Notes under the pieces: generated by a model
Told to the model about the DNA's origin: nothing
Seen by the model: the letters and a program-made list of their open reading frames with translations, nothing else
Database searches by the model: none
Virus record (IMG/VR): IMGVR_UViG_3300032242_000873
Location: 1 to 31,946 of that record
DNA from: a virus
DNA: 31,946 bases
Reading direction: 5' to 3' (one strand)
Position numbers and translations under genes: made by a program
Shown here: in pieces, positions 1 to 7,074 of the stretch
How positions within the stretch are numbered: position 1 is the first letter of the stretch
How the letters are laid out: each line of letters opens with the position of its first letter

Positions 1-198
1 CTGGAGGTTCTGTTTTAGGTGTGGTCTTAGTTGCCGGTGGCTCAGTTTTAGGTGTGGTCTTAGTTGCTGGAGGTTCTGTTTTAGGTGTAGTTTTGGTTGC
101 CGGTGGCTCAGTTTTAGGTGTGGTCTTAGTTGCCGGTGGCTCAGTTTTAGGTGTGGTCTTAGTTGCTGGAGGTTCTGTTTTAGGTGTAGTTTTGGTTG
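1..198. repeat. 33-bp coding tandem repeat, six copies
   Basis: Six complete 33-bp units run from base 1 to 198, with a degenerate seventh starting at 199. On the minus strand each encodes PPATKTTPKTE. Three nucleotide variants occur in the order A-B-C-B-B-C. Bases 12-99 and 111-198 are identical, so the array shows a recent 99-bp duplication on top of the 33-bp unit. It may continue beyond the left edge. Confidence 0.93.
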
Positions 199-949
199 CC
201 GGCGGTTCAGCTTTTTTTGGTGCAGCGCCGGCTTCTCCTTCTGCTTTCTTGAATCTGCCAGTAGTTGCATCACGTTCTGGCATTTTTGGCACCTTTGGTT
301 TTGCTTTCTGTATAGCATCAAGCATTTCCTCGTGTCTGCGTATTTCATTCTTATATGCTGTATCACCAAAGTCTTTGGCTATTTCACTACGTAATTTCTT
401 TTCTTCTAGGTCATGCTTCATAACAGCATAGATTTTACTAGCAATAGTTGCCGCACCATCACCTGTACGTAGTTTTGGATTATCTGTAGGCACAATATTA
501 GCGTACAAGCCAGAATTTACCGTAGTTAACTTTTTAGGCTTCATTTGACCAAACATATTTGAAATGTTATTTGGCTTAAATTTACTTTTTATACTTTCAG
601 CCGCAGTTTCAATTTTTTCTGAATCTGGTTGAGGTACTTCTTCCGGTTCTTCTCCTTGTTGCTGCTTTACGTATCGACCTGTTTTAGGGTCACGAACTTT
701 TTTTTGTTCTGCTAAGATTTTTTTAATCAGCGGAGTAAGAATATGTTCTTTGTAACCAGGTTGACTAGCAAGGTCACGTTGAAGTCTTTGAAGTTCTTCT
801 TTTCCTAGTTTTTTTCCAAGTGCAATCAACTGTTCAATTTGTTTTACAGACAGTTCTCCACTGTTCAGGAGTTCATTAATTTTGTTCTCCTTGAACATTG
901 TCTCAAATACACCTGAGTCTAGCAGTTGCTTGAATACTTCGTTTTTCAT
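1..949 (-). CDS. Probable tail tape-measure/structural protein, N-terminal part (runs off left edge)
   Basis: The frame opens at ATG 949-947, overlapping the stop of the upstream short frame as ATGA, and stays open to base 1, giving 316 residues without a stop. Residues 1-85 are charged and helical. Residues 86-95 and 226-235 carry two copies of an RDxxTGR[YF]xK linker motif. Residues about 155-215 form a charged helical segment (GDGAATIASKIY, then EIRRHEEMLDAI) of a kind I associate with tape-measure proteins of environmental T4-like phages. From residue 249 the chain is an 11-residue Pro/Lys/Thr repeat (PPATKTTPKTE). The position directly after a putative frameshifted tail-assembly chaperone is the lambda gene-H position and supports tape measure. 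The catalytic or hydrophobic C-terminus, if any, lies outside the window, so a tail-associated hydrolase or other hub protein is possible. Confidence 0.5.
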   Translation of the reverse strand, partial: MKNEVFKQLLDSGVFETMFKENKINELLNSGELSVKQIEQLIALGKKLGKEELQRLQRDLASQPGYKEHILTPLIKKILAEQKKVRDPKTGRYVKQQQGEEPEEVPQPDSEKIETAAESIKSKFKPNNISNMFGQMKPKKLTTVNSGLYANIVPTDNPKLRTGDGAATIASKIYAVMKHDLEEKKLRSEIAKDFGDTAYKNEIRRHEEMLDAIQKAKPKVPKMPERDATTGRFKKAEGEAGAAPKKAEPPATKTTPKTEPPATKTTPKTEPPATKTTPKTEPPATKTTPKTEPPATKTTPKTEPPATKTTPKTEPP

Positions 950-1131
950 CTACGTTCAGAATTCCGTTGTTTTATCTTTTCGTTTTCTTCTTCTATATAC
1001 TGCGAAAGCATACTAACGTAAACGTCCCTTTCCCAAGGGATCATTGTTTCCAATTCAGTCAAACTATATTTGTGATGCTGCACTAACGCAAAGTTTGTGG
1101 TATAATAATTTCTTAGGTTATCATGCCGCAT
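946..1131 (-). CDS. Short frame downstream of gp26; probable C-terminal part of a frameshifted tail-assembly chaperone
   Basis: The frame lies -1 relative to gp26, overlaps its 3' end and closes at TGA 948-946. Two expression routes are possible. From the internal ATG at 1131-1129, two bases after the gp26 stop, it gives 61 residues. By -1 frameshifting at 1140-1149 it adds 64 residues to gp26 for a 304-aa fusion. Its core (TTNFALVQHHKYSLTELE, then MIPWERDVYVSML) has the look of the small proteins found next to gp26 in T4-like phages; the tail is a charged helix ending SERR. Its place between gp26 and the probable tape-measure gene mirrors the lambda T region of the G/GT pair, whose product recruits tail-tube subunits onto the tape measure. 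The internal ATG lies in the 5' arm of a predicted stem and has no clear Shine-Dalgarno sequence, which favours frameshifting. Confidence 0.75.
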   Translation of the reverse strand: MRHDNLRNYYTTNFALVQHHKYSLTELETMIPWERDVYVSMLSQYIEEENEKIKQRNSERR

Positions 1132-1134
1132 CAC
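1072..1134 (-). other. Predicted frameshift-stimulating stem-loop
   Basis: On the minus-strand transcript GTGATGC (1134-1128) is perfectly complementary to GCATCAC (1078-1072). After one G/A mismatch (1127/1079) the helix continues with G-C, C-G, A-T and a T/G wobble (1126-1123 with 1080-1083). The loop is about 39 nt. The stem begins 5 nt after TTTTTTC and 8 nt after AAATTTT, within the usual spacing for a stimulatory structure. The 5' arm contains the internal ATG (1131-1129) of the short downstream frame. No folding energy was computed. Confidence 0.6.
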
Positions 1135-1859
1135 TACCCGAAAAAATTTTCGAGGCCCTCCACATCGATAGTATGGTGAAAGCCACACTTCTTGCAGTCC
1201 ATCTCAATTTTCTTGTTTAGTGTTGGTAAGTTATCAAAGAATTGTTCAATTTTGGCAAACTGTTCTTGATTCAACGATTCAATAAACTCCATGATTTCAG
1301 CGGGTTCAGCTTCGTTGGCATAATAGAACTGTTCACCATCAAAAATATGAATGACTGAATCAACAATCATGTTGAATGCCATGTCTGTTACACTTGAATT
1401 TTCATTTACTGTATTAAGTGCAGAGAACTTTGGGTAACTTAACTTGATACTGATATTGTCAGTCAATTGAATCTCATCTTTAATGTCATCATTCTTTGTA
1501 ATCTGAATGTCTAGTAGATTAAACTTAACATCCATCAGATTACCACAAGGTGCATCACCGACAGGATTCTCACACTTATATTTGTTTTCGACTACTTCGC
1601 CCACAGAACGTGCACGTAGTTGAATAAAATAGTATTCAATATCAATGATAGGTAGAGAATCAATATCAACATCCTCTGTCAATGTGCAGTTATGTAATAC
1701 TTGTTTGATATTCTTCTCAATTGTTTCTCTATCTTCTGACTCCATAGCCATCATTAGATTACGTTGTTCTTTCACCAAGAAAGGACGAAAACGAATATGT
1801 TTCTTCGACAGTGGTAAAGTCAGTTCATAAATGGGTGTATCAATTTTTGGTAAAGCCAT
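1134..1859 (-). CDS. 26: gp26-like baseplate hub subunit / tail assembly protein
   Basis: A 241-aa protein of the T4 gp26 baseplate family (T4 gp26 is 208 aa); the N-terminus with FRPFLVKEQRNLMMAMES is characteristic. In T4 gp26 is needed for hub assembly. Four cysteines, C96, C105, C222 and C225, the last two as CKKC, could bind a metal ion. The ATG at 1859 follows TAGGAAA, a fair ribosome binding site. The gene lies 29 nt after the gp54-like gene and belongs to the minus-strand hub/tube operon. The last codons hold a -1 slippery site and the 3' end overlaps the short next frame, so a minor 304-aa extended form is likely. Position before a probable tape-measure gene suggests the pair works as tail-assembly chaperones rather than only as a structural hub subunit. 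Confidence 0.86.
   Translation of the reverse strand: MALPKIDTPIYELTLPLSKKHIRFRPFLVKEQRNLMMAMESEDRETIEKNIKQVLHNCTLTEDVDIDSLPIIDIEYYFIQLRARSVGEVVENKYKCENPVGDAPCGNLMDVKFNLLDIQITKNDDIKDEIQLTDNISIKLSYPKFSALNTVNENSSVTDMAFNMIVDSVIHIFDGEQFYYANEAEPAEIMEFIESLNQEQFAKIEQFFDNLPTLNKKIEMDCKKCGFHHTIDVEGLENFFG
1140..1149 (-). other. Putative -1 ribosomal frameshift slippery site
   Basis: Reading gp26 on the minus strand, the last codons are GAA AAT TTT TTC GGG TAG. Two overlapping heptamers fit X_XXY_YYZ in the gp26 frame: A_AAT_TTT (1149-1143) and T_TTT_TTC (1146-1140). A -1 slip at either one enters the downstream frame and reads CGG GTA GTG ATG. The gp26 stop is only two codons after TTC, typical of tail-chaperone frameshift sites. 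Prediction from sequence only. Confidence 0.75.
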
Positions 1860-1888
1860 ATTTTATTTCCTATTCAATCAAATATAAT

Positions 1889-2569
1889 TTATTGTGTAGT
1901 TCCACCTGTGGGTGAGTTTGGAGTACCAGAAAGATTGGTGGTTCCAATACTTATTGGTCGTTGAACTGTTGGTCCAGCCAAGCCGCCGTTATTAGTTAAA
2001 ACATCAGCTACGCCAGGTTGTAATGTACTGAAACCAAATTGTTGGGTGAAGTTATTTTGCCAGTATCTGTATGCAAACACCACAGTCAATTTGTGGTGAC
2101 CTTCGTTAGACCAGTCTAGGTCCAATTGGTTAACAGCTATTGGAAAAGCATCAATCAAGTTGATTGAGTATGTTAATTTGTTATCGACACCATACTGATT
2201 GATTGTCAGAGTAGAGATGTAATCATTTTTATAACTAAAATCAAAAGTTAGAGTTGGATTGATATACTCCATCCATGCATCAAAGAAAACCTTTTCAGAC
2301 ATATCATCAGAAACAATGAAAGTCATTTCAGACTCATTGTAGTTTGATTGGTAAGCATATCTTGTAATAGGATTTGAACCTATTTTTTGGTCTGCTGTTG
2401 CAAAAGTTCTGCTAGGTAATTGAGCAGATTCACAACGTAAAGTTAATAGTGCACCTATGTTAAAGTAAGCTACCATCGACAATGGAGGCGGGATAAAAAC
2501 ATCGAACCTATTTGGTCGTGCAATGTCCGTATTGAAGGAATTAAGGAAATTTGTAATGTTTGAACGCAT
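1889..2569 (-). CDS. 54: gp54-like baseplate tail-tube initiator (T4 tail-tube family)
   Basis: A 226-aa protein of the T4 tail-tube fold family, which includes gp19, gp54 and gp48. The N-terminus NFLNSFNTDIARPNRFDV and the segment around residues 75-175 (FIVSDDMSEKVFFDAWMEYI, later HHKLTVVFAYRYWQ) match the tube-initiator versions of environmental T4-like phages. gp54 forms the ring on the hub from which the inner tube polymerises. It is shorter than T4 gp54 (320 aa), and the last 45 residues are Gly/Thr/Pro-rich and probably flexible. The ATG at 2569 lies 2 nt from the stop of the 209-aa gene with only a weak upstream AGAAGAA. The major tube protein gp19 is the main alternative, but the neighbouring hub genes favour gp54. 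Confidence 0.72.
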   Translation of the reverse strand: MRSNITNFLNSFNTDIARPNRFDVFIPPPLSMVAYFNIGALLTLRCESAQLPSRTFATADQKIGSNPITRYAYQSNYNESEMTFIVSDDMSEKVFFDAWMEYINPTLTFDFSYKNDYISTLTINQYGVDNKLTYSINLIDAFPIAVNQLDLDWSNEGHHKLTVVFAYRYWQNNFTQQFGFSTLQPGVADVLTNNGGLAGPTVQRPISIGTTNLSGTPNSPTGGTTQ

Positions 2570-2571
2570 TT

Positions 2572-3201
2572 TTATTCTTCTGAATCTGAGTTAAAGTGTT
2601 TCATGTGTTCTTTCCACTCCAATACCGAATCTCTCCATACTTTTTGTGGTTTCGCACCTCTAAATTGCTGTATTGGTAACATTGTTGCCACATCCCATTC
2701 ATTAGGTTGGATGGTCAACATTCTGGAACGAACATGATTGAACAGGTATCGTTTTAGACAAGGTCTAAACTCCGCATATCTCTTGGATGCTTCAAGGATT
2801 TCATAAGAGATTCGCATACGCTTAATGTCATTGTCTGCTGTCAGTTGTGCAAACCTCATCAGTTTGGACAAGAATGCAACACGAAATTTGACAGGCAAGT
2901 AATGCAAATTCAGACCCATGAAGCCATCATTGTATCTTTCCAGTATCAAAACCATTGGGAATCTATCCCAGTATGGTAAATCAGCCTTAGTTTTAGGATC
3001 ATAGTAGAAGCAATACATCATTCCAATACGAAACTGTGAGGTTTGTCTAAAAGCCTCTTTGTTTATCGTAGATGGTATTGCAGACGGTCTTTTGATCTCG
3101 TCAATTTTTTCTTGCAGCCAAGCAACGGAATCACGGGACATAGTTTTATGCCCTGCTGCCTTTTTTTGTTCTGCAAGTGAGGTAAGTTTAGATGTAGCCA
3201 T
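2572..3201 (-). CDS. Conserved T4-like virion structural protein, role unknown
   Basis: A 209-aa basic, mostly soluble protein with no signal peptide or membrane segment. The central block (residues about 60-100: MMYCFYYDPKT, LPYWDRFPMVL, GFMGLNLHYLP) is a signature I associate with a widespread protein of T4-like phages usually annotated only as a virion structural protein. The rest is helical, with a C-terminal basic stretch containing VWRDSVLEWKEH and an acidic end (SDSEE). It lies 11 nt after gp4 and 2 nt before the gp54-like gene, so it is co-transcribed with head-completion and tube genes. A role at the head-tail junction or in the hub is possible but not shown by the sequence. Confidence 0.7.
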   Translation of the reverse strand: MATSKLTSLAEQKKAAGHKTMSRDSVAWLQEKIDEIKRPSAIPSTINKEAFRQTSQFRIGMMYCFYYDPKTKADLPYWDRFPMVLILERYNDGFMGLNLHYLPVKFRVAFLSKLMRFAQLTADNDIKRMRISYEILEASKRYAEFRPCLKRYLFNHVRSRMLTIQPNEWDVATMLPIQQFRGAKPQKVWRDSVLEWKEHMKHFNSDSEE

Positions 3202-3212
3202 CTTCTATTTAG

Positions 3213-3647
3213 TTATAGACCTAGATGGTCTTCAGTGAATATTTTGAACTCCCAGCCTCGGTCTAGACAGAATTCGGTTGCGGCTTCCCATTTGGCTTGA
3301 TTGATATTGTATGTTGAAACTTCTTGGAGATACTGTTTAGTTACTCGTTTCTTCTTCACCGGCTCTTGTGTCTGCTTCTTAGGCTTAACTTCTATCATCA
3401 AAGTACGTAATTTATTCTCTTTAGTTCTCACTTTGACAACAAAATCTGGAAAGTATCTGTGTCTTTTGCCATCCACAGGAGATATATAAGGGATTGTCAA
3501 TTCTTCAGACGCCCATGATATAACATCTTGGTTTTTGTCTAGCCACGACATAACCTTCGCTTCCCACGTTGAGCGATAAATAATATTAGTATAGTCACCC
3601 ACATATTTTTGTGGATTCTTGGGGATAAATCTTCCAGAATAAGCCAT
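3213..3647 (-). CDS. 4: gp4-like head completion protein (TnsA-like nuclease fold)
   Basis: A 144-aa protein close in length and sequence to T4 gp4 (also called gp50). Shared features are the N-terminus MAYSG[RK], the YRSTWE box, HRYFPDF, the IEVKPKK core and a C-terminal FKIFTEDHL. E29, D68 and the E86-x-K88 pair fit the acidic/Lys active site of TnsA-type endonuclease folds. In T4 the protein acts late in head completion, before tail joining. The ATG at 3647 is fixed by family similarity; a GGTG lies 14 nt upstream, a long spacing. It is the first gene of the minus-strand block, 32 bp from divergent gp48. A plus-strand late-promoter box overlaps its start codon. Confidence 0.9.
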   Translation of the reverse strand: MAYSGRFIPKNPQKYVGDYTNIIYRSTWEAKVMSWLDKNQDVISWASEELTIPYISPVDGKRHRYFPDFVVKVRTKENKLRTLMIEVKPKKQTQEPVKKKRVTKQYLQEVSTYNINQAKWEAATEFCLDRGWEFKIFTEDHLGL

Positions 3648-3652
3648 AAATA
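3645..3652 (+). promoter_or_regulatory. T4-type late promoter (CATAAATA) for the plus-strand baseplate operon
   Basis: CATAAATA matches the NATAAATA late box of T4-like phages. It ends 28 nt before the gp48 ATG at 3680, leaving room for a short leader with AAGAGA (3671-3676) as a weak ribosome binding site. It lies at the head of a plus-strand block of more than 28 kb. The box is common by chance in AT-rich DNA; position at the divergent junction is the main support. Confidence 0.5.
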
Positions 3653-3679
3653 GTATGTATACACCTTTTTAAGAGAACA

Positions 3680-4720
3680 ATGGCCGATACAATAAGCAAT
3701 GTAGAAATTTCATCTCCTGACACCAATGGTGCTACTGGACCTTTGGCGTTTCTAGAGTCTTCAACCAATAAACTAAATCCTTTGCGTTATCCCTCAGATT
3801 TAGCAACAGACCCAAGTAAATCACATTATGTGAATTTTCTGATAAAAAGAATACAACCTTCAAAAACAGCCACAGGTATAACCAGCGCAGGTGATGTTTT
3901 GCCGGCGGTTAAAAGTGTTGGCCAAGAATTGGTTAGAAACCTGTTATCTGCTTATTACTATCCAAATACAACCGACATTGTTGATGTTATTAGTTTGTAC
4001 ATGCCAGACACATTAAGTTCAAATTACAATGCATCGTATGATGAATTGAGTTTAACTAATGATTTGGGTAAAGGAGTGATGGCGATACAGGGTATCAACT
4101 CAATTGCAGATTATATTGGAAACAAAAATGCTGGTGCAGGTAGATCAGTAGATGCAATCGCTGCGGCCGCTATTGGTGCAGGCCTTGGCACCGCAGCCTC
4201 AGCGGTTGGAGCTTCAGGTTCAGGTATTGCAGATGTGTTTATTCAGTCACAAGGTTTTGCAATTAATCCACAGTTACAAATGATATATCGTGGTTTGGAT
4301 TTTAGACAATTTCAATTATCCTTCACATTCACGCCTGCTTCCAAACAAGAAGCTGACGATACAAATAAAATTATTGCATCATTCAAGTATCATTTTTCAC
4401 CTGATCTGGTAAAAATTGCAAATGCAACGAATGGAATGTTTTTTATTCCACCATCCATATTCAACGTACAATTTATGTTTGGACCCAAAGAAAACCTATA
4501 CTTACCTCGTTACGGTGACTGCGTATTAAAAGATATTGATGTTAACTATGCACCTAATGGTTTTGCAGCACATAATGATGGTTCACCAATACAAACTCAA
4601 TTGACACTTACCTTCCAAGAAATAGAAATCGTCACAAAAGAAAAAATTAGAACTGGTTATTATGCTACTACGGGTGACCAATTAGGTTCAAGTGTTAACA
4701 AAACTGCGGGATTACGATAA
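3680..4720 (+). CDS. 48: gp48-like baseplate tail-tube cap
   Basis: A 346-aa protein, close to T4 gp48 (364 aa). The C-terminal third carries the family pattern: QMIYRGLDFRQFQLSFTFTP, then IIASFKYHFSPD, and CVLKDIDVNYAPNGF, which corresponds to the T4 segment CQIQSIRFDKTPNGN. In T4 gp48 and gp54 form the rings that connect the hub to the tail tube. The Ala/Gly-rich segment at about residues 155-188 (IAAAAIGAGLGTAASAVGAS) replaces the Ser-rich T4 middle region and is hydrophobic. It is the first plus-strand gene, behind a late-type box. Its TAA overlaps the gp53 ATG by one base, so the two are translationally coupled. Confidence 0.83.
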   Translation: MADTISNVEISSPDTNGATGPLAFLESSTNKLNPLRYPSDLATDPSKSHYVNFLIKRIQPSKTATGITSAGDVLPAVKSVGQELVRNLLSAYYYPNTTDIVDVISLYMPDTLSSNYNASYDELSLTNDLGKGVMAIQGINSIADYIGNKNAGAGRSVDAIAAAAIGAGLGTAASAVGASGSGIADVFIQSQGFAINPQLQMIYRGLDFRQFQLSFTFTPASKQEADDTNKIIASFKYHFSPDLVKIANATNGMFFIPPSIFNVQFMFGPKENLYLPRYGDCVLKDIDVNYAPNGFAAHNDGSPIQTQLTLTFQEIEIVTKEKIRTGYYATTGDQLGSSVNKTAGLR

Positions 4721-5379
4721 TGTTTTATTTCAATTCTTTCCCAAATATAAGTTCTACCGATTATAATGGTAACAAAGTTGTACTTTCCAACATATTGGAA
4801 AGAGTTGAGGTTATTCCAACACAACTAAACAACATTAATGTATTTTACAAATATAATATCAAAGACAATGATACTCCAGACATTATTGCCAACAAATATT
4901 ATGGTGATAGTTATAGGTATTGGATGGTTGCATTTGCTAATCAGTTGATAGATGTTCAAGGTGGTTGGCCTATGCCGTCAAACTTATTTAATGATTATAT
5001 TGTAGATAAGTACACAAGTGCAACTGCAAATTCATTAAACATTCCAGCAAATACTGTGACGAGTGGCCAAGTTTTAGCTTATACTCAAAGTACAATATAT
5101 GATTACATCAAATCTGTAACAACCATAGATAGCATTTCATCAAAATCAACTACTATAAAATATATTATTGATGCTGCATCTTATGCTAATGTTACCAATC
5201 AAACTATAACTAAATCGTTCTCTGGTGGTGCAACTGTGACAGAAATAGTTACTGCTTATCCACAATACATCTATGATTATGAGGTTGAGCAGAATGAAGC
5301 AAAAAGAAATATCAGTTTGTTTAAATCTGATTATGCTGGCGCACTAGAAAAGCAACTTTATACATTATTAGGAAATTAA
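4720..5379 (+). CDS. 53: gp53-like baseplate wedge subunit
   Basis: A 219-aa protein similar to T4 gp53 (196 aa). Residues about 40-95 hold the LysM-like core: YKYNIKDNDTPDIIANKYYG, then YRYWMVAFANQLIDVQGGWP, equivalent to T4 YWVLLMCNDNYDPYYGW. The C-terminus (YPQYIYDYEVEQNEAKRNIS) matches the KYPQYEGALAAVDTYEAAVLENEK region and ends in the short helix typical of the family. gp53 binds gp6 and gp25 and is the last wedge subunit added before wedges join the hub. A Ser/Thr-rich insertion at about 105-170 accounts for the extra length. The start is set by the TAATG overlap with gp48. Confidence 0.85.
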   Translation: MFYFNSFPNISSTDYNGNKVVLSNILERVEVIPTQLNNINVFYKYNIKDNDTPDIIANKYYGDSYRYWMVAFANQLIDVQGGWPMPSNLFNDYIVDKYTSATANSLNIPANTVTSGQVLAYTQSTIYDYIKSVTTIDSISSKSTTIKYIIDAASYANVTNQTITKSFSGGATVTEIVTAYPQYIYDYEVEQNEAKRNISLFKSDYAGALEKQLYTLLGN

Positions 5380-5380
5380 A

Positions 5381-6751
5381 GTGGCAGGTATTCTTAATAC
5401 AAGAGACTATAACTTATCCAGACTGGAGATTTTAACTTCAGTTGGAGTGGTAGACTTGCGTTTCATTATGACTGAATTGTCGTACCACGAGGACTTGTTT
5501 GGTGATGCAGTTTCTGGTTATGTTTTAGTTACTGAAGCAAACGCATATTCGGAATTATTCTCATTGACTGGTAATGAATTCTTGTATATAGAATTCAGTA
5601 AAACCAAAGATTTAAATGATAAGATTAGTAGAACCTTTCGTGCATATGCATTAGGTAACAGAAAGTTGTCAGGAAATATGACAACAGAATCTTACAAAAT
5701 AAATTTTTGTTCTGAGGAATTGTTCTTGTCTGAGCAGTACAAGGTATCTAAAGCATACACAAATCAAACAATAGATGCAATGGTTACCGACATTTGCACA
5801 ATGAAACCTGGTTTAAACATTGGTCCTAAAAAGTTTAAACCTGAAAACATCAGTAAAACTTATGGCAATTACAGTTTTGTTATACCAAATCTAAAACCAT
5901 TCGATGCAATCAACTGGTTATCAGTATATGCAAGACCATTACCTGAAGATGGCACTGGTGCGGATATGATTTTTTATGAAAATAAAGATGGGTTCAACTT
6001 CAAATCTTTACAGACACTGACGGGACCTAATGCAGTAGTTCATAATAGATACCGTTATGATCCAAAAAACTTGTATGCTCCAGGTGACGGCGATTTCAAT
6101 TTAAATGAAGAAGTTTATAACGTAACCACTTATGAATTTTTAGATTCATACGATTCATTACGTGCAACTAACTCAGGTATGTTTGCCAATCAATTAATTT
6201 CAGTTGACGTTCTGACAAGAACGAGAAAGACAACAGATTTCAATTACATGGACTATTGGAATGATCCAAATACACACGGTTTAAACTGGAATCCAATCAC
6301 CAATGCATATAAAAATAGAAATGGTGATATGGTCAACGAAACAAGTCAAGCAATGTTGAAGTTGGTGTTTTCAAACTTTGATAGTGGTAATTCTCAGGTT
6401 GCTAAAAATAATCCAGGGGCAGTTGCACCCAATATTTTTGCAGAGACTTACATACCATATAGAACAGCACAACTGGCTTTGGCTAACTATACAAGAATGA
6501 AGATTTCTATACCAGGAGACCCAGTTATAACCGTAGGTGAAGTTATATATTTTGAACTGCCATCTAGAAATCCAAATAATCCTACAGTGGATAGATATTA
6601 CTCTGGCTATTACTTGGTGACAGCAGTGAGACATATGATTACAGAAAGTGATTTTAAAACTGTTGTGGAAATAGCAAAAGAAAGTTCAGTTACTCCTTTC
6701 GCTGATCCACCAAGTGATAATCCAACATGGACGGCAGCTGCCGGTAACTAA
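5381..6751 (+). CDS. 27: gp27-like baseplate hub protein
   Basis: A 456-aa protein (T4 gp27 is 391 aa) starting at GTG 5381, one base after the gp53 stop, with AGGA (5370-5373) 7 nt upstream. The N-terminal beta-rich part (YNLSRLEILTSVGVVDLRF) and the middle NLKPFDAINWLSVYARP followed by MIFYENKDGFNFKSL are typical of gp27/gpD-type hub subunits, which form the trimeric ring carrying the gp5 spike. The C-terminal block (MKISIPGDPVITVGEVIYFE, YYSGYYLVTAVRHMI) is the tube-like barrel found in these hubs. It is immediately followed by the gp5 OB-fold gene, its expected binding partner, via a TAATG overlap. Similarity to T4 gp27 itself is weak, so the family is inferred from motifs and neighbours. 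Confidence 0.78.
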   Translation: MAGILNTRDYNLSRLEILTSVGVVDLRFIMTELSYHEDLFGDAVSGYVLVTEANAYSELFSLTGNEFLYIEFSKTKDLNDKISRTFRAYALGNRKLSGNMTTESYKINFCSEELFLSEQYKVSKAYTNQTIDAMVTDICTMKPGLNIGPKKFKPENISKTYGNYSFVIPNLKPFDAINWLSVYARPLPEDGTGADMIFYENKDGFNFKSLQTLTGPNAVVHNRYRYDPKNLYAPGDGDFNLNEEVYNVTTYEFLDSYDSLRATNSGMFANQLISVDVLTRTRKTTDFNYMDYWNDPNTHGLNWNPITNAYKNRNGDMVNETSQAMLKLVFSNFDSGNSQVAKNNPGAVAPNIFAETYIPYRTAQLALANYTRMKISIPGDPVITVGEVIYFELPSRNPNNPTVDRYYSGYYLVTAVRHMITESDFKTVVEIAKESSVTPFADPPSDNPTWTAAAGN

Positions 6752-7062
6752 TGAAAACAGTAAATAATTTTGCAGGTCTCAATGGTTTTGTTTGGTGGGT
6801 GGGTCAAATTGAAGACCGTAGTGATCCTTTAGGTTTGGGTCGTTGTAGAGTTCGCATCTTTGGTTGGCATACAGACAATAAATCTTTGATTCCCACAGAA
6901 AGTTTGCCTTGGGCAGGTGCAATTTTACCCATAAATAATTCAAAAAGTTTTCAATGTCCCGAATTGAATGATTGGGTCATGGGCTTCTTTATGGATGGAG
7001 AAAGTGGACAGTATCCAATAATGATGGGTGTTATACCTGGCATTTCTCCTGTGAGCCAATAA
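6751..7062 (+). CDS. 5: gp5-like OB-fold domain, stand-alone (spike N-terminal part)
   Basis: A 103-aa protein equal to the N-terminal OB-fold of T4 gp5. The segment GQIEDRSDPLGLGRCRVRIF aligns with T4 GVVEDRMDPLKLGRVRVRVV, followed by PTESLPWAGAILPI (T4 PTEKLPWMSVIQPI), GFFMDG and YPIMMGVIPG. In T4 this domain seats gp5 on the gp27 ring. T4 gp5 is 575 aa and continues with a lysozyme and a beta-helix; here the chain stops after the OB-fold and the beta-helix is a separate gene at 7950. The ATG overlaps the gp27 stop (TAATG). A GGAG right after its stop serves the next gene. Confidence 0.87.
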   Translation: MKTVNNFAGLNGFVWWVGQIEDRSDPLGLGRCRVRIFGWHTDNKSLIPTESLPWAGAILPINNSKSFQCPELNDWVMGFFMDGESGQYPIMMGVIPGISPVSQ

Positions 7063-7074
7063 TGGAGAAAAAAG

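Noticed and set aside
1-198. Possible CRISPR-like array
   Set aside because: Units are directly adjacent with no unique spacers and encode an in-frame 11-residue protein repeat.
21-431. 136-aa plus-strand frame made of VLVAGGS repeats
   Set aside because: It is the antisense of the Pro/Lys/Thr repeat in the minus-strand gene at 1-949; the minus frame has a start, coupling to the previous gene and non-repetitive protein-like sequence.
1132-1188. Longer start (ATG at 1188) for the short frame after gp26
   Set aside because: It would lie wholly inside gp26 with no ribosome binding site and gives an unlikely N-terminus; frameshifting or the ATG at 1131 explains the frame better.
6930-6937. CATAAATA within the gp5 OB-fold gene as a late promoter
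   Set aside because: It lies inside coding sequence 138 nt before the next start; such boxes are expected by chance in this AT-rich DNA.
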